Source: an uncultured bacterium (lineage in GTDB: Bacteria > Vulcanimicrobiota > Xenobia > Xenobiales > Xenobiaceae). From it: a stretch of DNA of 64,000 nt. This document shows positions 8,265 through 16,747 of the stretch, piece by piece. The number at the start of each line of letters is the position of its first letter. The stretch's first letter is position 1. The translations under genes and the position numbers were made by a program. The stretch covers positions 56,915 through 120,914 of the forward strand of contig CAKUBG010000003.1 in the NCBI GenBank assembly GCA_934636825.1. Direction: 5' to 3'. The notes below the pieces were generated by a model. It did no database searches and was not told where the DNA came from. It saw nothing but the letters and a program-made list of their open reading frames with translations.

Positions 8265-8726
8265 TTAAGTTGCGGAAGGATCGCGGGCGTACTTCAGAGT
8301 GGCCAACTCATCGAGCATCTTATTTTCTTCTTGCTCGATCTCTGCCAGCCATTTCTCTTGACTCTTCTCCTTGTTCTTTTCGTAACTTTGCCTCTCTTGA
8401 GCCGCCTTCATTAGAGCGTCGCGCTGTTGGGCAATGCGAATGCTAAGCTCTTTGATTCTAAGCTCTTGGTTGACTATCTGGCCTTTGACAAACTCGATAT
8501 GCTGAGGAAAAAATCTTAGCTGATTTATATCCAGAGTGCCGTTGGCTTGTCTAACTTTTAATTCTTCACGAATGGAAACCAGCTTTTGCTCGAGTTGAGC
8601 CTTGATCTGGCGCTCATTTTCTTGCTGTTGAATAAGTTTAGCCAGTTTTTCTTTTTCGTCTTCTTCAGCTTGGATTTTTAATTCGAGAATTTGCTGCAAG
8701 CGGTAACGAAAGCGTTTTTGAGCCAT
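8265..8726 (-). CDS. fliJ: FliJ-like flagellar export chaperone
   Basis: 153 residues, almost entirely charged coiled coil, beginning FRYRLQQILELKIQAEEDEKE, the typical FliJ start. FliJ couples the FliI ATPase ring to the FlhA/FlhB export gate. It starts 3 bases after the fliI stop, so it is translationally coupled. Identification rests on composition, length and position, since FliJ sequences diverge strongly. Confidence 0.88.
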   Translation of the reverse strand: MAQKRFRYRLQQILELKIQAEEDEKEKLAKLIQQQENERQIKAQLEQKLVSIREELKVRQANGTLDINQLRFFPQHIEFVKGQIVNQELRIKELSIRIAQQRDALMKAAQERQSYEKNKEKSQEKWLAEIEQEENKMLDELATLKYARDPSAT

Positions 8727-8729
8727 AGT

Positions 8730-10310
8730 TTACTTCTGATCTCCGAACATTTCTAACAAGCGGCGACGAGTCTCTTCAAAAGGAGCAGGCTCGTAAATTC
8801 CCTGACTGAGGAATTTTTGCACTTCGTCAATCTTGTCGATAGCAAAGTCTACCTTGGGGTTTGAACCTTTTTGGTAAGCACCGATGTTAATCAAGTCTTC
8901 ATTCTCTTGGTAGACGGCTAGTACGTTTCTGAGTACACCGGCAGCCTTTTGAATATCCTTGGGGTTGATTTCAGTAAAAAGACGGGATACAGATTGCAAT
9001 ACGTCTACAGCCGGATAGCGGTTTTTGTGAGCAATCTTACGGTTAAGGACGATGTGACCGTCCAAGATGCCTCGCACGGTGTCGGCGATAGGCTCGTTCA
9101 TGTCGTCGCCTTCTACCAATACTGTGTAGATGCCGGTGATGGAGCCTTTGGGAGAAGTACCGGCACGTTCCATGAGCTTGGGCAACAAGGCAAAGCAAGA
9201 AGGAGTATAACCTTTGGTAGCCGGCGGCTCACCTACAGCCAAACCGACTTCGCGTTGAGCCATAGCAAAACGGGTAACTGAGTCCATCATGAGCATGACG
9301 TCGTTGCCTTGGTCACGGAAATATTCTGCTAAAGCTGTACCGGTATAAGCACCCTTAAGACGTACCAAAGCTGGCTGGTCGGAAGTCGCTACCACTACTA
9401 CAGAGCGCTTCATACCTTCAGGGCCGAGGTCGCGTTCAATAAAGTCGCGTAACTCACGTCCACGTTCTCCGATAAGGGCCAGTACGTTCACTTGGGCGGC
9501 TGTATTACGGGCAATCATTGATAAAGTGGTTGATTTACCTACACCGGAACCGGCGAAAATACCGACACGCTGACCGGCGCCCAACGTTAAGGTAGAATCG
9601 AGTACGCGTACACCCATGGGCAAGGCTCGCTTAATACGCGGCCTGGTAATAGGGTTGGGCGGCTCGTTGTAAATGGAATACTCTGTTTCGTATTCCAGCG
9701 GCCCTAAACCGTCGATAGGGTTGCCCAAGCCATCGAGAACTCGTCCTAAAAGCTTGGGGCCGACTTTTACTGAAAGGGGCTTGCCGGTAGCGCGAACTTC
9801 GCAGCCTGGGCTAATGCCTCCTAAGTCGCCCAAAGGCATAAGCATAACTTTGCTGCCTTTAAATCCTACAACCTCGGCTCGAATTGGCTTGGAGCCTTCA
9901 CGCTCGTAGATAAGGCATAACTCACCCATCTTGACTGCCGGGCCTTCCGATTCGATAGTTAAACCGATTACCTGGCTGACGCGACCATGCATACGAATGG
10001 GCTTGCAGCGACTTAAAGACAAATAGTAAGAAGGAAAAGCGATCTTAGGCAAAGGCTCTGCTTCAGGTAAAGGCTCTGCCAAGGCTTGCTCTTTGGTCGC
10101 TAAATCATCTGCATTGAGTGGTGGAGGAGCAGGAGCTGGTTCCGGTTGAGGCTGAGGAGGAGCAGGAGCTGGCGGAGGAGGCGCGGGAGCAGCTGGAGCT
10201 GGAGCCGCTTTGCCATCACCTTGTCTCGGTGCGGTAAAGTTTGTTTTAGGAACTGAAGCCGGGCGGGCAGCCATCGGTCTGGCAGCCGGTTTAGCTGGCA
10301 TCTGCGCCAT
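8730..10310 (-). CDS. fliI: FliI, flagellar export ATPase, with proline-rich N-terminal extension
   Basis: 526 residues; FliI is usually 430-460. Residues 1 to about 92 are an Ala/Pro-rich extension. The ATPase follows, with Walker A GSGVGKST at 254-261, GERGRELRDFI, and MLMMDSVTRFAMAQRE as the Walker B region. FliI is the F1-like ATPase energising flagellar protein export. It overlaps the fliH stop by 20 bases. The extension could be partly untranslated if a later start is used, but Met4 is the only other early Met and the reading frame composition is coding-like. Confidence 0.94.
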   Translation of the reverse strand: MAQMPAKPAARPMAARPASVPKTNFTAPRQGDGKAAPAPAAPAPPPPAPAPPQPQPEPAPAPPPLNADDLATKEQALAEPLPEAEPLPKIAFPSYYLSLSRCKPIRMHGRVSQVIGLTIESEGPAVKMGELCLIYEREGSKPIRAEVVGFKGSKVMLMPLGDLGGISPGCEVRATGKPLSVKVGPKLLGRVLDGLGNPIDGLGPLEYETEYSIYNEPPNPITRPRIKRALPMGVRVLDSTLTLGAGQRVGIFAGSGVGKSTTLSMIARNTAAQVNVLALIGERGRELRDFIERDLGPEGMKRSVVVVATSDQPALVRLKGAYTGTALAEYFRDQGNDVMLMMDSVTRFAMAQREVGLAVGEPPATKGYTPSCFALLPKLMERAGTSPKGSITGIYTVLVEGDDMNEPIADTVRGILDGHIVLNRKIAHKNRYPAVDVLQSVSRLFTEINPKDIQKAAGVLRNVLAVYQENEDLINIGAYQKGSNPKVDFAIDKIDEVQKFLSQGIYEPAPFEETRRRLLEMFGDQK

Positions 10311-11331
10311 CGTCTATGTCCTCTCCTTTGCTGCTTCTGTCAAATGCGGTAGTTATGGCTGCCAGTTGGGTCTCCAGTCTGGCGTCGATATTGCCTAAGT
10401 TCGTCTCGATAATACAACCGCCGCGGGTTACTTTGGAATCGACCGAGAGATCGAAATCTTTTAAGCCTTCTACCATACGCATAAGAGATGAGCGGTCATT
10501 GTTTACGATGTGATAATCGTCCGGGTTGACGCGAATGCGCACTTCTTCACGATCTTTCATATCGGCTAAGGCTTCCTTTACAACACCCATAATGACATCG
10601 TTATTGGTGCTTACTTCCAAGCCAATAATTTTTTCGGCAATGCCAATAGACAGTTTGGCTAAAGCTGGCTCTGTATCTTCAATGAGTTTGCGTCTCTCAT
10701 TTATGGCTTGTACGTAAAGATCTCTAGCTTTAAGCATGAGATCTACATACTCGCGGTGGGCGATGCGCTTGCCCTCTTCAATACCTTGTTGGGTGCCTTG
10801 CTGGAAAGCCATTTGTCTGGCATTTTCGGCGTCGGCAGCGGCTTGCTCATTGAACTGCTGTATTTGCTCGTTGGCTTGCTGAATCATTTGCTGAATTTGA
10901 TTCTGGGCTTGCGCAATGAGTTCTTTAGCTTGTGCTTCAGCTTTGGCAATGATTTCTTTGTCAACTGGAGGAGGAGGGGGAGGTAAAGGAGCTCCGGGAG
11001 GAGGCGGATCGCCTGTGGGGACGCTCACTGAGTGAGTGGAAATTGGTGGAAGTTTGTGCTCTGTGTGTTCGGTTCTGCGATTACCAAAGACTTTGCCAAG
11101 ATTGGAAGCCATAGGCGGGCGGCCGGTTTGAGGATGAAACTCCCCGTCACCGCTGGGAGCTTGAGGCATGGCCTCGGGAGCGGCACTGCGCCCTCGGAAT
11201 ATCTTGCCTCCGCCGTCGCCAGCTACTTTTGTCGCTCCGAAATTGGTCGGAACAAAATCACTTAAATCAGCACCTGTAGGCCGCTGCTTGAGAAGGGCAG
11301 AACGTTTGGGAGTGCCGTCGCCGCCGGACAT
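10291..11331 (-). CDS. fliH: FliH-like flagellar assembly protein with proline-rich N-terminus
   Basis: 346 residues from the ATG at 11331, which has AAAGGA nine or ten bases upstream; a GTG twelve codons earlier (11367) is less well supported. The first 140 or so residues are Gly/Pro-rich. A Gln/Ala coiled coil follows (AQAKELIAQAQNQIQQMIQQ), then the C-terminal FliH/YscL-type domain (VDSKVTRGGCIIETNLGNID). FliH holds FliI at the C-ring through FliN. Location between fliG and fliI is canonical. Confidence 0.9.
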   Translation of the reverse strand: MSGGDGTPKRSALLKQRPTGADLSDFVPTNFGATKVAGDGGGKIFRGRSAAPEAMPQAPSGDGEFHPQTGRPPMASNLGKVFGNRRTEHTEHKLPPISTHSVSVPTGDPPPPGAPLPPPPPPVDKEIIAKAEAQAKELIAQAQNQIQQMIQQANEQIQQFNEQAAADAENARQMAFQQGTQQGIEEGKRIAHREYVDLMLKARDLYVQAINERRKLIEDTEPALAKLSIGIAEKIIGLEVSTNNDVIMGVVKEALADMKDREEVRIRVNPDDYHIVNNDRSSLMRMVEGLKDFDLSVDSKVTRGGCIIETNLGNIDARLETQLAAITTAFDRSSKGEDIDDGADAS

Positions 11332-11396
11332 GTTGTTGTTTCCTTTGTAAAGAGCCAGTGTGTTCACCTACTTTGCTATAAAATGTTTCCGTTTTT

Positions 11397-12398
11397 TTAT
11401 CTGAACTTAATTTTGCCTAAAGTTACCAAACCGCGCAGAATGTTGCGAATGCGTTGCTGAGCTTGTTTGACTTCGTCCCAGGACACTTGGTGCAAACTTT
11501 CCACATCGTCGCGTAAAGCTCGGGCCACATCTGGAGACAAGAAACGGTAGACGCGTTTGGAGAGATTTTCGTCGGCGCCTTTTAAGGCAAAAACTAAATC
11601 TCGGAAATCTGTGAGACGCAGAACTTGCTCGAGCGAAGGATCGTCGACATTGTTAAGATCTTCAAAGTCACAGAGTTTAGTCTTTAAGTTGTTGACTAAA
11701 AGAGGACTCTTGGTAGCTAAGCCGCTGAGTACACGTTCTTCAGTGCCTCGATCCGCTTGGTTGAGTATCTCCAGAAGAGCTTCTTTGCCGTCTGCGTGAG
11801 AATAAGCACCATCTTCTAAAGCTTGGTGTAAACGCGATTCTAAAACTTTTTCCAACTCGGCCAAAATCTCTTGATTGACAGGGTGCAATTCTGCCAAACG
11901 CTTGGCTACTTCAGTTTGTACTTGTGGTTGCAAATCGCTCAATACTGCTGAGGCTTGGCTGGGCTGCAAATAGGAAAGGATTACAGCTATAGTTTGAGGA
12001 TGCTCTTTGCGAATTAGTTGCAGTAATTGGCGAGGATCAACACGGCGCAAGAAATCCAAAGGGCGATTGCTTGAGGAGGTCGTCATAGCGGCTGTCTGCG
12101 TAAAACCGCCAATCTGAGGAGGAGCACCTCCTATGCCGGTTGGCCCGCCTAAAGGATGGCTACCTATGCCAAAGCTAGGGAAAGGCCGAGGAGCGTCGCC
12201 GCCTCCATCCTGATCTAAAAACTCTTGAATAACTTGAGCTCTGGTTTCAGGAGATATTTGGGGCAGCTTGGATATTTCAGTGGTGATAGCCTGGACTTCT
12301 TCGGGGCCCAAGTTTTTAAAAATTTCCGCTGAAGCCTCAGGCGGAAGAGACATCAATAATATGGCTGTCTTTTGTTTGGGGGGCAAGTTTACAGACAT
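11397..12398 (-). CDS. fliG: FliG, flagellar motor switch protein with altered N-to-middle linker
   Basis: 333 residues. Residues 1 to about 62 match FliG-N (KTAILLMSLPPEASAEIFKN). The middle domain begins near residue 112 (PLDFLRRVDPRQL) and holds the EHPQTIAVILSYL motif. The C-terminal torque domain ends with a charged helix and LVTLGKIKFR. Residues 63-110 are a Gly/Pro-rich segment where most FliG proteins carry the GGxxYAREVLEKALG helix that completes FliG-N. FliG links the MS-ring to the C-ring and contacts the stator. Confidence 0.94.
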   Translation of the reverse strand: MSVNLPPKQKTAILLMSLPPEASAEIFKNLGPEEVQAITTEISKLPQISPETRAQVIQEFLDQDGGGDAPRPFPSFGIGSHPLGGPTGIGGAPPQIGGFTQTAAMTTSSSNRPLDFLRRVDPRQLLQLIRKEHPQTIAVILSYLQPSQASAVLSDLQPQVQTEVAKRLAELHPVNQEILAELEKVLESRLHQALEDGAYSHADGKEALLEILNQADRGTEERVLSGLATKSPLLVNNLKTKLCDFEDLNNVDDPSLEQVLRLTDFRDLVFALKGADENLSKRVYRFLSPDVARALRDDVESLHQVSWDEVKQAQQRIRNILRGLVTLGKIKFR

Positions 12399-12560
12399 GA
12401 TCGTACCTCCTCGGCTTGTGTTTTATAAAAATATCGTTTTCGGCTTCTACTGTATGTAACAGACTCTTTATGCCGATTGAGCATGTTCGACCATTTAATA
12501 ATATTTCTTGCCTGAAGAATAGGCTAAGCTTTAGAACAACATTGCATATATATATATAAA

Positions 12561-12593
12561 TGCGCCCCGGGGCTGTTTTGGCCCCGAGGCGCA
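12561..12593 (-). repeat. Stable intercistronic stem-loop between fliF and fliG
   Basis: Near-perfect 13-bp stem TGCGCCTCGGGGC / GCCCCGGGGCGCA with a 7-base loop and one mismatch, followed on the minus strand by an AT-repeat rather than a T-run. It sits 39 bases after the fliF stop. It looks like a processing or mRNA-stability element or a weak attenuator rather than a full terminator, since fliG has no obvious separate promoter. Confidence 0.6.
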
Positions 12594-12631
12594 CTCTGCA
12601 CTCTGCACCTTGGGGGTGCTTGTCGGCTAAA

Positions 12632-14338
12632 CTATCTTTGTTGCTGTTGATCGCTGAGCCAAGTGTTTTTAATCATCTCGGCCAACTTGTTGGGACGCTC
12701 TTTAGCAAGTCGCTCCAACTGATCTGAAGTGTTTACTCTAGTCTCGCCCATTGCTTTAGATTTACCTGACTTCTCGTTAAGAAGATCGGCAATATCGGAG
12801 CTGGCTCCTCCGGTGGAAGCACCGAGGATGAGTTGAGACTGACTGGCCTTAACCTGGCGTTGACGGGAAACGTAAACGGCGACCAAAGCCATGAGCAAAA
12901 CAGCGGGAATAAAAGCTATGGCAGCTAAAGTTGAGGTGCTTATACCGCTGGAAGGGGGAGCTACAGGAGTGTTGCCTGAAGCCATACCAGCAGCCATTTC
13001 ACTGTAAACACCATCTAAAGTGGCAGTAGCGAAAGGAACACTTTTTACAGTAACGGAGTCACCGCGACTCTCGTTGATACCGATGGCGTCCTTTACCAAA
13101 CCTGCGATAGCAGCTTCTTGATCGGGCTTCAAATTATCTACAGCTACAGATACTGTCAAGCGCTGAATGCGTGGAGACGTGTCGACATTTTTAGAGACGG
13201 TCTTGTTTACTTCGTATTTTTCAGACTCTTCGGTCTTTACGTAAGTACCTTTTTTCTTCTCGCTACTGCTGGTGTCCATCTGGACGGCGCCATCGTCGTC
13301 ACTGCTGGAAGCAGAGCTGTTACCATCTTTGTTGTATTGCTCGACGCGCTTTTGACCGCCGACTTTAACTTTACCGCTATCATCGGGACCACCGACAACT
13401 TCACGCTGAACTTCATTCTGTGAGAAGTCGACTTCAGCCGTCACCTGAGCGGCAAATTTCTGGGCACCTAACACGGTGGCCAATTGCTGTTCTACTTTGT
13501 CTTTGAGGTGCTTCTCTAAGGCAAGCTTATACTCGAGCTGACTGCTAGGAGCCATACCAAAATTGTTACCGTTGATAGGAAGGTTGGCTGTGAGGTCTCT
13601 ACCATTAGTATCGACTATTTTGACATTTTCTGCTTTTAAATCGGGGACAGAGTAGGCAACCAAGTTTACAATACCCGTGATCTGGTCGCGGCTGAGTTGA
13701 GCACCGGGCTTGAGTTTAAGCATAACGGCAGCTTTAGCGCTTTCCTGACCGTTATCGAACAAAGTGCGCTCGGGAAGTCCGAGTTTAACGTAGGCATCGG
13801 CAACGCCGTCCATCTGACGCATGGACTCAGTAAGTTCTCCTTCGAGAACTTGTTTGCGGATGTCGTCCTTCTCTTTCTCGGACATAGTGTTAATACCGCT
13901 GGAATCAGGTTTTGTAGCATTAGTCATTACAGCATGGCGAGGGAGACCATGAGAAGCTAATTGAGCCTGAGCTCTAACCTTATCTTTAGGTGAGACCAAA
14001 AGGTTATCGTTAGTTTGAGCTACCTGGTGGGGAATGTTCCACTCTTGCAATTTCATGGAGACGTCTTTGACGTCGTCTTCACTGAGTTTAGTCGCGTAGA
14101 GCTCCACAGGCTTATTGGCAGAGCTGTAGACATTGAGTCCGATAACTCCGACAATCGCCAGGACTATGACGCATATAATCGCAATCCTCACCTTCGGGTT
14201 CATGCCCGTCCACATAGCGCCGAGCTTGCCCAAAGGATTACCGTTATTGGCTCCACCCGGCGGTTTGCCCAGGGGACCTCTTCCTGTGGCTAACGGACCA
14301 CTGCCTGTCCGCATGCCCGTCTGGATACCGGTGGCCAT
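12632..14338 (-). CDS. fliF: FliF, flagellar MS-ring protein
   Basis: 568 residues. A Gly/Pro-rich cytoplasmic head (1-44) precedes the first membrane helix (about 51-69, AIICVIVLAIVGVIGLNVYS). The YscJ-type ring-building motif region follows, including ELTESMRQMDGVADAYVKLG. The second membrane helix is near 468-488, and the C-terminus (LERLAKERPNKLAEMIKNTW) is the FliG-binding tail. The start is supported by GGAGGAAGGAG upstream. FliF is the membrane ring on which the motor and export apparatus assemble. Confidence 0.96.
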   Translation of the reverse strand: MATGIQTGMRTGSGPLATGRGPLGKPPGGANNGNPLGKLGAMWTGMNPKVRIAIICVIVLAIVGVIGLNVYSSANKPVELYATKLSEDDVKDVSMKLQEWNIPHQVAQTNDNLLVSPKDKVRAQAQLASHGLPRHAVMTNATKPDSSGINTMSEKEKDDIRKQVLEGELTESMRQMDGVADAYVKLGLPERTLFDNGQESAKAAVMLKLKPGAQLSRDQITGIVNLVAYSVPDLKAENVKIVDTNGRDLTANLPINGNNFGMAPSSQLEYKLALEKHLKDKVEQQLATVLGAQKFAAQVTAEVDFSQNEVQREVVGGPDDSGKVKVGGQKRVEQYNKDGNSSASSSDDDGAVQMDTSSSEKKKGTYVKTEESEKYEVNKTVSKNVDTSPRIQRLTVSVAVDNLKPDQEAAIAGLVKDAIGINESRGDSVTVKSVPFATATLDGVYSEMAAGMASGNTPVAPPSSGISTSTLAAIAFIPAVLLMALVAVYVSRQRQVKASQSQLILGASTGGASSDIADLLNEKSGKSKAMGETRVNTSDQLERLAKERPNKLAEMIKNTWLSDQQQQR

Positions 14339-14408
14339 AGTTTGTTCTCCTTCCTCCAGGGAAATAATCTAATTCGGTTTCCCCCTCCATAATTGTTTTA
14401 TAAATTAT

Positions 14409-14442
14409 ATCGGCGTTTCCTCCTTACAGAGGGAACGCCGAT
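14409..14442 (-). repeat. Stable intercistronic stem-loop between fliE and fliF
   Basis: ATCGGCGTTTCCTC and GAGGGAACGCCGAT form a stem of about 13 bp with one mismatch, spaced by a short loop. No T-run follows on the minus strand. Together with the hairpin between fliF and fliG it brackets the fliF message on both sides. Confidence 0.55.
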
Positions 14443-14471
14443 CCCGAATTATTCCCTACAGTCTAGTTGGA

Positions 14472-14825
14472 TTATAACTGCATCTGGAACAAAGTGGTAG
14501 CTGAGGAGCAAAGCTTGGAAGCAATCTGAGTTGTGAGGTGGAGCATAACTTCAGATTTTGCTCCAGCAATAGACATCTCATGGAGATTGTTCAAGCTTCC
14601 ATCAAGTAACTTGTCGGTGCACTCTTGAGCTGTAGTCATGGTGGAGTTGACGTTGGAAAGAGCGTCACCCAGCATGTTGGAGAAAGATTTGGCATCAGCT
14701 TCGGAAGGAGCGCTGATGGAGGGCAAACTGGTGGAAATGCCCTGAATAGAATTGGTAGAATTGACAGTGTTCATCTGGGGGGCCTGAGTGAGACCGCCAA
14801 TTCCTTGAATAGAAGAAAACTGCAT
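14472..14825 (-). CDS. fliE: FliE, flagellar MS-ring/rod junction protein
   Basis: 117 residues. The C-terminal 80 residues match FliE: FSNMLGDALSNVNSTMTTA, then LHEMSIAGAKSEVMLHLTTQ and a final amphipathic helix ending in FQMQL. FliE joins the MS-ring to the proximal rod and is the first exported axial component. Order flgB-flgC-fliE-fliF is the canonical one. The start has a GGAGGTT site upstream. Confidence 0.93.
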   Translation of the reverse strand: MQFSSIQGIGGLTQAPQMNTVNSTNSIQGISTSLPSISAPSEADAKSFSNMLGDALSNVNSTMTTAQECTDKLLDGSLNNLHEMSIAGAKSEVMLHLTTQIASKLCSSATTLFQMQL

Positions 14826-14866
14826 ATTATAACCTCCTCAAAACGTCGAAAAGCTCTATTTTGAAA

Positions 14867-15328
14867 TTACTTGCCAATTTCAAGGGCTTTGTTGGCCATA
14901 GATTTGGAAGCTTCCAAAATAGTGGCGTTGGCTTCGAAGGCGCGGCTGGCCATCATCATATTGGTCATTTCGGAAATGACGTTGATGTTAGGCATTGCCA
15001 CGTAGCCTTTGTGTTCACCGCTGGTCTGAGCCTTAGGATTGGAAGGATCATAAACCCAACGGAAATCGGAATTGTCGGCCTGTACGCCGACAACTTCTAC
15101 GCCATTAGCGGCCTGAGGAGCGTCGTCGTCGAAGGAACAAGCTTGGAACTCATTCTCAAAGTCGCCGATTTGCTTCTGGGTAACTACTGCTACCATGCGG
15201 CGGAAAGGAGTACCGTCGGCAGTTTCGGTGGTGTTGACGTTGGCTATGTTGGCCGCAGTAACGTCCATCATTTTGCGCTGGGCGGTCATACCGCTGGATG
15301 CTACATCAAAGGTGTTGAAAAAATTCAT
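14867..15328 (-). CDS. flgC: FlgC, flagellar proximal rod protein
   Basis: 153 residues. The N-terminal motif FDVASSGMTAQRKMMDVTAANIANVNTTE and the C-terminal helix EMTNMMMASRAFEANATILE are diagnostic for FlgC. It is a rod subunit secreted by the export apparatus and stacks on FlgB. A GGAGGAT site lies just before the ATG. It follows flgB by 37 bases. Confidence 0.95.
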   Translation of the reverse strand: MNFFNTFDVASSGMTAQRKMMDVTAANIANVNTTETADGTPFRRMVAVVTQKQIGDFENEFQACSFDDDAPQAANGVEVVGVQADNSDFRWVYDPSNPKAQTSGEHKGYVAMPNINVISEMTNMMMASRAFEANATILEASKSMANKALEIGK

Positions 15329-15365
15329 CGTATAATCCTCCTACCTTGGATTCGTGGGCTTTTTA

Positions 15366-15779
15366 CTAGCGGCCGGAGTTGTCGATCACGTACTTTAAGG
15401 TGCCGTACACGCCGGAAATTTTGCTGGCTAAGGCATTGTACATAATCTGGTTTTTGGCGAGGTTGCTCATCTCTTGGTTGATGTCAAGAGGGCCGCCCAC
15501 AGATTCTACTGTGGCCTTCAAGGTATCGGCGGTATAGCCGCCGCTGGAACCGAGGCGGAATTCCGGATCTACAGCTGTATTAGCTGTTAACTCGCCAGTT
15601 TCGTCTTCCTGTTCCATGGCCATAACTTCTTTGAGATGGCTCTCGAAAACTACTCGCTGGGAATCATATCCCTCTGTATTGACATTAGCTATGTTACTGG
15701 AGATGACCTGCTGACGTAAAGAGGCGGCGTCCAGTGCTCTCTCAAGCAAATTGGTGTCAACTAACTTTACTGGCTTCAT
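15366..15779 (-). CDS. flgB: FlgB, flagellar proximal rod protein
   Basis: 137 residues with the rod-protein N-terminus (LERALDAASLRQQVISSNIA then NVNTEGYDSQ) and the C-terminal helix LAKNQIMYNALASKISGVY. It is the first gene of the flagellar unit and has a GGGAGGAG ribosome binding site. FlgB is the most membrane-proximal rod subunit. Regulation probably acts on the promoter region above 15780, where an operator-like palindrome lies. Confidence 0.95.
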   Translation of the reverse strand: MKPVKLVDTNLLERALDAASLRQQVISSNIANVNTEGYDSQRVVFESHLKEVMAMEQEDETGELTANTAVDPEFRLGSSGGYTADTLKATVESVGGPLDINQEMSNLAKNQIMYNALASKISGVYGTLKYVIDNSGR

Positions 15780-16188
15780 CGGTATATTCTCCTCCCTGTT
15801 CCGGCAGTCCGCCAGAAGCGGATTAAGCGGAAAAATTAACTCTTTTTCTCCCTAGCATATTAAAGGGGGGCTGTTGCTGATAGTTTGTTTATATATTAAC
15901 AAACTGTAAACAAGTGCTCCCGAAGTCTTTCGAAAGTCTTGAACTTCTCGAGATAGGGGGAAACTTCGCCGTTTTTCTATAATTTTGAATAGCTTTCCTT
16001 TTTGACAAATGAGCATGAAACGTCCCTTTACTTTTATGGGCTTTTGTGTGATAACAGGAAAGTTTTTTGAATATGGTGAAAAGTCGCTCGTCAGCATCTG
16101 TCGTTGCAGTATATAGTTTAGTTTTTTTAGCTTAGCAGAATTGTACAACGAATTAAATTTTTATTTCACTACGTGAGGTTTCGTTCTT
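15780..16188. promoter_or_regulatory. Divergent control region of the flagellar operon
   Basis: About 400 bases between divergent flgB (minus) and a small unknown gene (plus). The minus strand has the palindrome at 15883-15904 and an AT-rich stretch that could hold the flgB promoter (TTTACA at about 15905-15910 and AATATGCT-like sequence further down). No convincing sigma-28 or sigma-54 consensus was seen. A 98-codon minus-strand frame inside it lacks family resemblance and is not accepted as a gene. Confidence 0.45.
15883..15904. promoter_or_regulatory. Operator-like palindrome upstream of flgB
   Basis: GTTTGTTTATATATTAACAAAC: 7-bp arms GTTTGTT/AACAAAC around an AT-rich centre, 104 bases above the flgB start. 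The symmetry and place suggest a dimeric regulator site, but the regulator is unknown. Confidence 0.45.
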
Positions 16189-16716
16189 TTGGATCCTTTG
16201 CATACCGGTATCTTAGCGTCATTTTGCAGCAATATTTTGGGCATGCAGAAAAAAATGCTCAAGCAAACTGGCGTTTCAAAAACCTCAGCCGCTGAAGGCA
16301 TGGATAATGTTTCCCTTTCTTCCGAGGCTGCTCAGGCTCAGGAAGCGTTAGGGGCCGAATCGAGCGCTCCTCAGACTCCGCAAGAACGTTTCTTAGCCGA
16401 TGCTGTGAGCCAACTCTCCAGATTAGATCCTCAGTCGGACGCTTTCTTTTATGAATCCGTTTCCACTTTAGTAGATTCGGCATTACGTGAAGCTTTTGGA
16501 GGACGGCTGGGAATGAGTCGTGGCTATCCCCAGATGAAAGACAAGATTGTACGGACGATCATGAAAGATGAGCGATATCAGGGGATTGTCGGAGATTTTA
16601 TAGAATCTTGGGCCAATGTAGAAAATGCCAAAGCGGCACAAGGTGAAGAAGAAATTCAGGCGGATGCCGAGTTTTCTGAAGATGGAGAGTCAGACAGACG
16701 ATACTTCACTGATTAA
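16189..16716 (+). CDS. Unknown protein divergent from the flagellar operon
   Basis: 175 residues from a TTG at 16189, with GTGAGG 10 bases upstream; no ATG gives a comparable length. I do not recognise the family. The N-terminus is Ser/Ala-rich and polar, the middle (about 65-135) is predicted helical with SRLDPQSDAFFYESVSTLVD and GYPQMKDKIVRTIMKDERYQ, and the tail is strongly acidic. No signal peptide or membrane helix. Its position head-to-head with flgB suggests a possible link to flagellar assembly or regulation, which is inference only. Confidence 0.72.
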   Translation: MDPLHTGILASFCSNILGMQKKMLKQTGVSKTSAAEGMDNVSLSSEAAQAQEALGAESSAPQTPQERFLADAVSQLSRLDPQSDAFFYESVSTLVDSALREAFGGRLGMSRGYPQMKDKIVRTIMKDERYQGIVGDFIESWANVENAKAAQGEEEIQADAEFSEDGESDRRYFTD

Positions 16717-16747
16717 GCATTTCCTAATGCTTTAACATTCTACGAGA

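Noticed and set aside
14861..15445. 194-codon plus-strand frame over flgC and flgB
   Set aside because: Antisense to two well-identified genes; its reading comes from their codon pattern.
15852..16148. 98-codon minus-strand frame upstream of flgB
   Set aside because: No family resemblance, no ribosome site, composition unlike neighbours, and it fills the flagellar control region.
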